Assembly (NCBI GenBank): GCA_046289975.1
Contig: JBKBUQ010000104.1
Coordinates: forward strand, 1-10,190
Length of the DNA: 10,190 nucleotides
DNA from: UBA2798 sp046289975
GTDB taxonomy: Bacteria; Bacteroidota; Bacteroidia; Flavobacteriales_D; UBA2798
Direction: 5' to 3'
Shown here in pieces: positions 1 to 6,496 of the stretch; the stretch's first letter is position 1, and every line of letters begins with the position of its first letter. Both the position numbers and the translations under genes were made by a program. The notes under the pieces were generated by a model that was not told the DNA's origin, ran no database searches, and saw only the letters and a list, made by a program, of their open reading frames with translations.

Positions 1-392
1 CTTTTTGCATTTTCGATAAAGGCATGACGGATCCTGTAATAGAATCCTAAACTATCGTGTTCAATTCCAATGACCCGCCCTTTTGCCATCGTTTGAACAC
101 GGCGATGGGTAAAATTATTGGGAAGGGTAAACCATTCAATGAATTGATCTTCCTTGTTTTCGGATTTAACCTGAACTGAATAATTCTTGCCCGCATAAAA
201 TAAAATTCCTGCATTGTAAGTTCCTTTTAACGGAAATGAAAAGCCATCTCCAAGGTCAGGATCAAACAACCATTTGGGCTCTTCTGTCTCTAAGGTAGTT
301 CTGATTTCCTGCATCTTAACATCCCCAGGCCGTTTGTTGGAAAGACTAAGGAATATCATCAAAATAAAAATCGGCATACTGATGTAAGTCAT
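1..392 (-). CDS. Secreted hypothetical protein, 3' end beyond the window
   Basis: The frame is open from an ATG at 392 to the left edge, giving the first 130 codons of a longer protein. The N-terminus (MTYISMPIFILMIFLSLS) is hydrophobic and looks like a signal peptide or membrane anchor. A second in-frame ATG at codon 6 (377) is an equally plausible start. After it comes a soluble region of mixed strand character that is rich in aromatic residues (EPKWLFDPD, IEWFTLPNNF, LGFYYRIRH). I do not recognise a family. The pattern suggests an exported protein, but no catalytic motif is visible in this part. Only 34 bases separate its start from the divergent dehydrogenase gene, so its promoter must lie in that gap or inside the neighbouring coding sequence. 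No Shine-Dalgarno sequence precedes the start. The coding frame is reasonably sure; the function is unknown. Confidence 0.7.
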   Translation of the reverse strand, partial: MTYISMPIFILMIFLSLSNKRPGDVKMQEIRTTLETEEPKWLFDPDLGDGFSFPLKGTYNAGILFYAGKNYSVQVKSENKEDQFIEWFTLPNNFTHRRVQTMAKGRVIGIEHDSLGFYYRIRHAFIENAK

Positions 393-412
393 TAATCACT
401 TTTTTTCTATTT

Positions 413-430
413 ATGAAATTCGCAATGTGA
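413..430 (+). other. Possible five-codon minigene overlapping the dehydrogenase start
   Basis: ATG at 413 opens a frame reading M-K-F-A-M-stop. Its TGA (428-430) shares bases with the GTG (427-429) used to start the dehydrogenase, in the GTGA arrangement typical of translational coupling. It could help ribosomes reinitiate at the weak GTG, or it could be chance. No ribosome binding site is visible before it. Confidence 0.25.
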
Positions 431-1422
431 GTAAAAGTAACGCTAAGGCAAGGTCAAAAAGTGTGCAAACTTCTGTAGAGGTTATAACCATAGTGGGTTG
501 TGGCAAGGTGGGTGCTTCTATTGCTTTACTCTTACTCCAACAAAACAAAGCCGGAAGAATTATCAATATCATGGAGCCCATGGCCGGGCGTCAGGGGCAT
601 ATTATGGAGTTGCTACACTGTCAGGTTATGCATCCTGATACCGTATTAAGAATAAACGATACAAACTGTTTTTCCGAATCGAATGTTATCATTCACACAG
701 CCGGGATCATGCAAAAGATCATCGGTTCCAGAATGGAAGTTGCACGTGGAAATATTGAAATGGCTGTCCAGATTTATCGCGATGTGGTGTTCAGCAATGA
801 TCCGGTTATGATTGTGGTTTCCAATCCGGTTGATGTAATCAGTTATTTCATTTCGCAATACGCCCAAATTCCTTCTAACCGAATTATTGGTACAGGTACC
901 CTTATTGATTCATTCCGAATGGCTGCCAATATTGCCAAATATTTTGGCGTTAACGGCTCTGAGGTCAGCGCAATGGTGATTGGTGAACATGGTGAAACGA
1001 TGGTGCCGGTATTTTCGAGTGTGCTGGTTCGTAACAAACCACTTGGGAAGCAATACCTTAAAGATGCACGCTTTATTCAGGAAATTCGAACTGAAACTAT
1101 TTTTGCGGCTCGAAATATAAAACGTACACAAAGCGCTACTTATTTGGGAATTGCGGATGCAACAGTTTTTCTGTTGGATAAATTGACTTCTTCAGCAGAA
1201 AGCATTTTACCCGCCTCGGTCATGTTACCAATTGGAATAAAAGAACGCTTAAATATTTCCGAGGATTTATTCTTAAGTTTTCCGCTAAAAATTTCCGGTG
1301 GTAATTGGACCATTCAGTTACCTGAATTGGAAGAAAGTGAATGGTCTCAATTGCGAGTGTCGGCAATTTATCTGGAAAGTGTTGTCAATGGCCTGCAGGG
1401 AAAACCGTTTGCTGCGGAATAG
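427..1422 (+). CDS. Lactate/malate dehydrogenase family protein (NAD-dependent, LDH-like)
   Basis: This family interconverts a 2-hydroxyacid and a 2-oxoacid using NAD(H) in the cytoplasm. The Rossmann loop GCGKVG lies at residues 24-29, SNPVD at 132-136, the IDSFR segment at 160-164 (Asp161 and Arg164, equivalent to LDH Asp168 and Arg171) and GEHGE at 186-190 with catalytic His188. In the substrate loop at 94-102, Arg102 matches catalytic Arg109. Gln96 sits at the specificity position, which is Gln in lactate and Arg in malate dehydrogenases, so the residue favours lactate-like substrates. Oddities are an extra polar N-terminus of about 18 residues, Ile-Ile where this loop usually has Pro-Gly, and Met49 followed by Glu50 where an Asp normally binds the NAD ribose. 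The length of 331 residues is slightly above the usual 310-320. The start is GTG; no in-frame ATG exists back to the upstream stop at 385. The family is sure, the substrate is not. Confidence 0.85.
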   Translation: MSKSNAKARSKSVQTSVEVITIVGCGKVGASIALLLLQQNKAGRIINIMEPMAGRQGHIMELLHCQVMHPDTVLRINDTNCFSESNVIIHTAGIMQKIIGSRMEVARGNIEMAVQIYRDVVFSNDPVMIVVSNPVDVISYFISQYAQIPSNRIIGTGTLIDSFRMAANIAKYFGVNGSEVSAMVIGEHGETMVPVFSSVLVRNKPLGKQYLKDARFIQEIRTETIFAARNIKRTQSATYLGIADATVFLLDKLTSSAESILPASVMLPIGIKERLNISEDLFLSFPLKISGGNWTIQLPELEESEWSQLRVSAIYLESVVNGLQGKPFAAE

Positions 1423-1423
1423 T

Positions 1424-2086
1424 TTAATCCCGACCCATTAAAGCATATTGCACAATGTTGGCACCCATTTTAAGGGCTTTGCTGCGTGTTTCTTCCGAAT
1501 CTTTATGCACACTCGGGTCCTCCCATCCGTCCCCCAGATCGCATTCATAGTCGTAAAAAAGCACCATTCTTTGCTGGTAAAATAGTCCGAACCCTTGGGC
1601 AGGTTTATTATCGTGCTCGTGTATTTTGGGGAGTCCTTTTGGAAAAGCATATTTCTGATTGTAAATGGCATGGGAAGGGGGCAACTCAATCAGTTTACTC
1701 CCGGGAAATAGTTTTTCCAGCTCTTTTCGGATGAAAGGATCCATTCCGTAGTTGTCAGAAATGTGCAAAAAACCACCGGCCATTAAATACTTGCGAAGAT
1801 TGTCAACATCGCGCTGCGAGAACACAACATTACCATGACCGGTCATATGAACAAAAGGATAATTGAACAGATCAGGACTGCCTACTTCAACGGTTGCGAT
1901 TTCTTTAGATATGTTCATGTATAAATTCTTGTTACAGAACTCCACCAGATTTGGAAGGGCTGTAGGATTGGCATACCAATCGCCACCACCATTGTATTTC
2001 AAAACTGCGAACTGATAGGACGCGTTCTGAGGTGCAGCCAAGCTGATCGCAGACCAATAAAGAAACAGGACCTTAAAAAATGCCAT
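1424..2086 (-). CDS. Secreted DUF4159 family protein
   Basis: A 220-residue protein with a probable signal peptide at residues 1-18 (MAFFKVLFLYWSAISLAA), so it is likely periplasmic. The mature part fits the DUF4159 family: YNGGGDWYANPTALPNLVEF at 31-50, FVHMTGHGNVVFS at 78-90, GGFLHISDNYGMD at 104-116, HAIYNQKYAFPKGLP at 139-153 and an aromatic and acidic block GLFYQQRMVLFYDYECDLGD at 167-186. The fold is thought to resemble class I glutamine amidotransferase/ThuA-like domains, but its biochemical activity is not established. I see no convincing Cys-His-Glu triad. The ATG at 2086 is chosen because it directly precedes the signal peptide. The gene stands alone on its strand between two plus-strand genes. 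Its stop is one base from the stop of the convergent dehydrogenase gene. The family call is firm; the role is unknown. Confidence 0.85.
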   Translation of the reverse strand: MAFFKVLFLYWSAISLAAPQNASYQFAVLKYNGGGDWYANPTALPNLVEFCNKNLYMNISKEIATVEVGSPDLFNYPFVHMTGHGNVVFSQRDVDNLRKYLMAGGFLHISDNYGMDPFIRKELEKLFPGSKLIELPPSHAIYNQKYAFPKGLPKIHEHDNKPAQGFGLFYQQRMVLFYDYECDLGDGWEDPSVHKDSEETRSKALKMGANIVQYALMGRD

Positions 2087-2203
2087 GGCCTAAATATCCG
2101 AATTTTTCGTTTTCGATGCTTTGTAGTATATTGGATTTTAACTGTTGTTCATAATCTCCGGCAACAAATAATGCGTACGGCCGTTGAAGGACTTAGAACA
2201 GCG

Positions 2204-2209
2204 AAGGAG
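2204..2209 (+). promoter_or_regulatory. Shine-Dalgarno sequence of the YqgE/AlgH gene
   Basis: AAGGAG lies nine bases before the ATG at 2219. It decides the start against an in-frame ATG at 2171, which would add 16 residues that do not resemble the family. It is the only strong Shine-Dalgarno match I see ahead of a gene in this window; most genes here have none, as is usual in Bacteroidota. Confidence 0.6.
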
Positions 2210-2218
2210 AAAACAATA

Positions 2219-2800
2219 ATGGAATTACTTGATTTCAACAAACTGAATAAACTACAACCGGCTAAGGGACATGTTCTTATTTCGGAGCCCTTTCTGGATG
2301 ATGATTATTTTAAGCGTTCAGTGATATTGCTTTGCGAACACAATGAGGAAGGCACCTTTGGTTTTGTGCTGAATAATTACCTCGATATTAAATTAACAGA
2401 TCTCATTGAGGATTTGCCTGATTTAAAAACAAGGGTGAGTATAGGCGGACCGGTGAACAGTGATAATTTATTTTACATCCATACGCTTGGCGACAAAATT
2501 CCGGGCAGTATTCCGATTTTCGGAAACGTTTTTATGGGAGGAAATTGGGATGTTTTGCGCGTTGCCTTGGATTCAGGAACCTTGAAGGAAGAAGATGTTC
2601 GTTTTTTTGTCGGGTACTCAGGGTGGTCACCCGGACAGTTGGAAGAAGAACTTTCAAAGAGTTCCTGGATAGTTGGTAAACTTGAGGGTAGCGATGTAAT
2701 GGACCAGCATTCGGATGATCTATGGAAGAAAGTACTAAAAGGTATGGGAAAGAATTTCTCCCTTATTGCCGATTATCCGGAAGATCCTACTATGAACTGA
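2219..2800 (+). CDS. YqgE/AlgH family protein (UPF0301, DUF179)
   Basis: A 193-residue protein, close to the usual 185-190 of this family. The hallmarks are present in order: GHVLISEPFLDDDYFKRS at 17-34, VILLCEHNEEGTFGFVLN at 35-52, GGPV at 76-79 and GYSGWSPGQLEEEL at 132-145. The protein has no signal peptide and is expected to be cytoplasmic. AlgH was named for an effect on alginate regulation in Pseudomonas, but the molecular function remains unclear and no catalytic residues are agreed. The start at 2219 follows a good Shine-Dalgarno sequence; the longer frame from 2171 is less likely. The gene is transcribed away from the DUF4159 gene across a 132-base spacer that must hold both promoters. 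Its stop codon directly abuts the stop of the convergent DUF1573 gene. The family is nearly certain. Confidence 0.93.
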   Translation: MELLDFNKLNKLQPAKGHVLISEPFLDDDYFKRSVILLCEHNEEGTFGFVLNNYLDIKLTDLIEDLPDLKTRVSIGGPVNSDNLFYIHTLGDKIPGSIPIFGNVFMGGNWDVLRVALDSGTLKEEDVRFFVGYSGWSPGQLEEELSKSSWIVGKLEGSDVMDQHSDDLWKKVLKGMGKNFSLIADYPEDPTMN

Positions 2801-4906
2801 TTACTTTTTGATCATACTTTCCGGAAAGATCTTAATGTATTGAAAGTTCTCAAAAACACTGCTTTTGGTATCATCACCGCGCTTGTATTTCGGACCCTGA
2901 ACAAGTGCTCTGGTTTCCACAAATACGAGTCGCCTCGGATCATAGCCTCTTTTCCTGATCTCTTCTCTCAGCTTATATTTTGAGTTTTCTGCCCTGTAGT
3001 AGGATAAGGTTTCATTGCTGGTATAATTATCAGCAGGAACGTGCGAAGAACAGGATTCTACAATTAGCCGGATATATCCTTTGTTTTCAATTTCCGGAAG
3101 CAAACGGGTTACAAATACCTGAAAGATTTCTGAACGGGAGGGAAGTTCAAAATAGTTGTAATTGAAATTAACCTGATAGGGGAACAATTCAGATTTCGTT
3201 TCAGGAATTGTATCGTACATAGGAAGAATTTTAATGTACTGGTATTTGTCGTACAGCGAAACACCCCAGATTCGGGTATCATACGGTGGACCCTGAACCT
3301 GATTGAGGGGTGTTTCAAATCGTATTTGCGATGGGAAATTTGTTTTTGAAAAAATGAAGGTCAATTGTTCCGTTACTTCTTTTGAACGACGACGGGCAAT
3401 AAAGAGGTTGTCGAATTTGCCATAAAGTGGAGCGTTGGAATTGCTACTCTCAATGAGAAATCGAATTTTTTTTCCGATACGAAGTTCATCCAGAATAACT
3501 TTTGTCCAAAGTTTAAAATCGGTTTTTGTCGTATCAAAGATTCCTGCAGGCGTATTGAAATATTGCTGGTAACTGGGGAGGTCCTGAAAGGGAGGCGCAT
3601 ATCCGGTTTTTGAAACTATCGGAGAAAAACGTTTTCTGGTGGTATCGTTGGCAAGAAGTTCAACAAGATCAAAATGATCTTCCTGTGAGAATCGGGTAAA
3701 CAGCGTTAAACTTAATTTTTTTTCAGGTAATTTTTTTTCACTGAGTTCATGTACAATGATTGCCGGTACACTAAAAATTATTTTTCCTTCGGGAATGCCT
3801 TCTTCCTTGCAGGAATTTAAAAATTGTTTGGAGAGAACCAGTAATTGTTTTTTTAGCGCATTCTTTTCTTTTTCAATTTTATCAGGCAACGCCGCACTTT
3901 CTATTCGCGCAGCTATTACAATGGTGTTGTTGATTAAAACTTGACGAATAACCTGTTCAATAAACGAGCGGAAATGATCTGATTTTACATCTATCGATTT
4001 TATTGTTGACTGGGAATAATTTCTTATCCCGCTTCGAACTGCTTTTAAAGAATCTTCGCTGCGTTGCAGTTTTTCCAGTTCTCTGAAGTGGTTGCGTTGA
4101 TCGGTATGACGAAAAAAGAATCCGGATTCAGGTATGGAATCATTATTGAGATCTCGAGATGCAATGCGGATTATTCCCACCGCATCTGAATTTATTTGGA
4201 AAGAGGGGGTGGGCCCTTTTTCCAGAAAACCGATTTGATTTTGAGAATAATTTCTTCTTCGTAATTCGGAGATCAGGTATTTTTTTGCAGGAAGAAACAA
4301 CTGATCTGCCGGTTCTGATAGTTTTTTTCCTTTAGGAATTAATATTTCCAACTCTACGGTGCTGAACCCGTTCAAGTCAATTTCGTAAGTGATATCGTTG
4401 ATAAAAGTCTGAAGATCCGGCTGGTTCAAAAAGCGAAAATCAGAGGCTGAAACAATAATAGCTTTAAAGGGTTTAATTTGCAATTGGGTTTGTTTCCAGT
4501 CCTCTTTAAAGGCGGGTAATACTTCTTTCCCAATAACAATTCCTTTTATATTGAGTAAAAATTTTTGCTCTGAAAATGAGGAAGAGGAAAAAACGACTTC
4601 AATGGATTTGATGAATTTTCCCGGACGCCCTTCGGGATCGTATTCGACCTGAATAAATCCTTTCTCACCTGGTTCCAGTTTTTTTCCTGATGCCCGGGGA
4701 AGCATACATCCGCATGATGTTGCAATCTCCTTTATTTCGACCGTCTCCTTTCCGTTATTGCTAAAGTGAAAGGTGTGATAAACTTTTCCTTGGGCTTCCA
4801 TCACATAGCCAAAATCAAAAACGATCTCAGGGAAATAAATTCCAATGCTTTGAGCATGTAAAGACGGAATGGAAAAAAGTGTCAGGAAGAAGATGATCAC
4901 CCGCAT
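2801..4906 (-). CDS. Secreted DUF1573 protein with four diverged OmpA-like modules
   Basis: A 701-residue exported protein. Residues 1-18 form a signal peptide with likely cleavage at LHA/QS. Residues 24-125 are a DUF1573 domain, an Ig-like fold common in Bacteroidota, with FDFG at 30-33 and the signature TSCGC at 63-67. The rest appears to contain four modules, at about 165-250, 311-405, 463-562 and 592-695. The last two share a strand-type IES/VES segment (485-487, 616-618), an Arg-bearing helix (RRRSKEV at 504-510; LSYYRAEN at 634-641), VQGP plus a Tyr (537-542; 669-674) and the ending QYIKI (556-560; 689-693). This resembles OmpA-like peptidoglycan-binding domains. However, the expected TD pair is replaced by Ser or Asn residues, so canonical diaminopimelate binding is doubtful. 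The gene lies 12 bases after the phosphatase gene, so the two are probably co-transcribed. The DUF1573 call is firm, the module reading is my inference and the function is unknown. Confidence 0.85.
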   Translation of the reverse strand: MRVIIFFLTLFSIPSLHAQSIGIYFPEIVFDFGYVMEAQGKVYHTFHFSNNGKETVEIKEIATSCGCMLPRASGKKLEPGEKGFIQVEYDPEGRPGKFIKSIEVVFSSSSFSEQKFLLNIKGIVIGKEVLPAFKEDWKQTQLQIKPFKAIIVSASDFRFLNQPDLQTFINDITYEIDLNGFSTVELEILIPKGKKLSEPADQLFLPAKKYLISELRRRNYSQNQIGFLEKGPTPSFQINSDAVGIIRIASRDLNNDSIPESGFFFRHTDQRNHFRELEKLQRSEDSLKAVRSGIRNYSQSTIKSIDVKSDHFRSFIEQVIRQVLINNTIVIAARIESAALPDKIEKEKNALKKQLLVLSKQFLNSCKEEGIPEGKIIFSVPAIIVHELSEKKLPEKKLSLTLFTRFSQEDHFDLVELLANDTTRKRFSPIVSKTGYAPPFQDLPSYQQYFNTPAGIFDTTKTDFKLWTKVILDELRIGKKIRFLIESSNSNAPLYGKFDNLFIARRRSKEVTEQLTFIFSKTNFPSQIRFETPLNQVQGPPYDTRIWGVSLYDKYQYIKILPMYDTIPETKSELFPYQVNFNYNYFELPSRSEIFQVFVTRLLPEIENKGYIRLIVESCSSHVPADNYTSNETLSYYRAENSKYKLREEIRKRGYDPRRLVFVETRALVQGPKYKRGDDTKSSVFENFQYIKIFPESMIKK
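3710..3739 (-). repeat. Tandem 15-base duplication with two A8 tracts inside the DUF1573 gene
   Basis: On the coding strand two adjacent 15-base units, identical at 13 of 15 positions, encode EKKLP then EKKLS (residues 390-399). Each unit contains a run of eight A (T runs at 3731-3738 and 3716-3723 on the given strand). Such runs are prone to polymerase slippage, and a one-base change would truncate the protein after its second module. Whether they vary in nature cannot be told from one sequence. Confidence 0.8.
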
Positions 4907-4918
4907 ACCTACGAATGA

Positions 4919-6415
4919 TTAGGGAACCCGGATTCCGATAACAAGGATGTCATCCATCTGTTCATGTTCTCCCTGCCAGTCCTGAAGTGATTTTAACAGG
5001 ATTTTTTCCTGCTGAGCCATAGGGAGATTTTTATGTTCCATGATCAGCTCCTTGAATCTGCGGGTCATGAATTTTTTATCACCTTCGCCACCAATCTGAT
5101 CAGGGTATCCATCGGAAAAAAGGTAAATTAAATCGCCCGATTGAAGTTTAACCGTTGAGGTGGTAAATGGCGTTTTCACGTAGGCATTTCCTCCACCGAT
5201 AGGGAAACGGTTGGCACGATGCTCTGTCAATTCATCGCCTCTTATATGCAATAGTGGACGAAATGCTCCGGAGAATGTAAGGTCTTTAAAGTGTTTACAC
5301 AACGATACCAAAGCGAGGTCCATACCATCGCGAGTTTCCGGATTGTCGTCGTTTTGCTTAAGTGCTTTTCTTATTCCTGCATCCAACAGATCCAAAGCTT
5401 TGCCCGGATCGCGAACGTCTTTCTGGTTGATGATTTCGTTCAGCAGTGTATTTCCAATCATGCTCATGAATGCACCCGGAACTCCGTGACCAGTACAGTC
5501 AACGGCTGCAATGTAAACACGGTCGGCATGATCGGTGTACCAATAGAAATCTCCGCTCACAATGTCACGTGGAAGGAACAATACGAACGAATCTTTTAAC
5601 TGTTCACGGATGTGATCAACCGAAGGAAGAATGGCTTCCTGAATTCTTTTTGCGTAAATAATACTGTCTGTAATATCCTTGTTCTTTGCTTCAATGATCT
5701 CCTTGCTCTGTATGATTTCATTGGTCATCTGTTCTTCCTTTTTCAATATTCCGCGAATAGATCGGAAGAGTACAAAACCAATCAGACCAATAATGGCCAA
5801 TGATATTCCTGCACGAATTCCAATCTCTTTTCTGGTTTGAAGAATAAAAGGCTCAAAGCGGGAATCAACCTGAACAACAGCTACTACTTTTCCTTTATGG
5901 TCGCGGATAGGATGAAAGGCCGAAAGCCAGGTGCCATTCTCATCCGTGTAAGGGTGAATTACACCGCCGGTTTCATATTGCTGCACGTGGGTGTCGTGGA
6001 ATTTCTCCCATTCGTGGCGCCAGTAAACCGTATCTGAAAAAACAGCAAAGCGAAAAATCTTCTCCTTCGGTTCGTATACAATCGTATAAATGGCTGTTTC
6101 CAGTTCATTGGCATCATGTGCCTCTTCCAGTATTCGGTGGAATTCAAGATATACAGGGTCTTGTGATGTGGTCTGAATCTGGTCTTTTTTCGGATACTGG
6201 TGATAAAGAATATCATGAGCAGTACCGTCAATCTGCCGTGCCAGGGTATTGGCAATTCCCTTTAATTTGTTGAGTTCTGCTTTCTCATAAAGATCAAGCT
6301 GGGTATAGTAACCGGTAACCAGAAAATAGGAAGTAATGCCAATAATAACAGCAAACACAAGTATGAGAATACGCGTGGAGGCATTGGCAAATATTTTCCT
6401 GAAAACTGTACTCAA
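4919..6415 (-). CDS. Membrane sensor protein with SpoIIE-type PP2C phosphatase domain
   Basis: A 498-residue signalling protein. A transmembrane helix at about 14-36 is followed by an extracytoplasmic sensor region at about 37-198. That region ends in a Cache/PDC-like pattern (YTDENGTWLSAFHPIRD at 156-172, then VVAVVQVDS). A second helix spans about 199-219, then a helical, charged linker at 224-262, then a SpoIIE-type phosphatase domain from about 275 to the end. Phosphatase motifs include PRDIVSGDFYW at 282-292, AAVDCTGHGVPGAFMSM at 303-319, DGMD at 363-366, FSDGYPDQ at 433-440 and MDDILVIGIRV at 487-497. The acidic residues for binding two metal ions are therefore present. The family dephosphorylates Ser/Thr proteins, typically anti-sigma-factor antagonists; no such partner is in this window. 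The start is TTG: no ATG or GTG lies between the upstream in-frame stop (6440-6442) and the first helix. The DUF1573 gene follows 12 bases downstream. Confidence 0.9.
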   Translation of the reverse strand: MSTVFRKIFANASTRILILVFAVIIGITSYFLVTGYYTQLDLYEKAELNKLKGIANTLARQIDGTAHDILYHQYPKKDQIQTTSQDPVYLEFHRILEEAHDANELETAIYTIVYEPKEKIFRFAVFSDTVYWRHEWEKFHDTHVQQYETGGVIHPYTDENGTWLSAFHPIRDHKGKVVAVVQVDSRFEPFILQTRKEIGIRAGISLAIIGLIGFVLFRSIRGILKKEEQMTNEIIQSKEIIEAKNKDITDSIIYAKRIQEAILPSVDHIREQLKDSFVLFLPRDIVSGDFYWYTDHADRVYIAAVDCTGHGVPGAFMSMIGNTLLNEIINQKDVRDPGKALDLLDAGIRKALKQNDDNPETRDGMDLALVSLCKHFKDLTFSGAFRPLLHIRGDELTEHRANRFPIGGGNAYVKTPFTTSTVKLQSGDLIYLFSDGYPDQIGGEGDKKFMTRRFKELIMEHKNLPMAQQEKILLKSLQDWQGEHEQMDDILVIGIRVP

Positions 6416-6496
6416 GGCAAGGGTGTTTGGCTTACAATTCTACTAAAAATCTGCGATATAAGGACAAGTTTTCATTGAAATTCAAGCAGTAACGAT

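Noticed and set aside
427..1422. Calling this gene mdh, the central malate dehydrogenase
   Set aside because: The specificity residue is Gln rather than Arg and the coenzyme-binding Asp is missing, so a specific symbol is not justified.
2171..2218. Upstream ATG adding 16 residues to the YqgE/AlgH protein
   Set aside because: A strong Shine-Dalgarno sequence serves the ATG at 2219, and that start gives the family's usual length.
5211..5803. Several plus-strand frames of 60-100 codons opposite the phosphatase gene
   Set aside because: They are complementary-strand shadows of strongly conserved phosphatase motifs, with no signal peptide, domain or ribosome binding site.
6416..6496. Possible terminator or promoter in the spacer before the phosphatase gene
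   Set aside because: Only a short TTGAAATTCAA dyad (6475-6485) was found, with no GC-rich stem and U-tract and no TAnnTTTG match.
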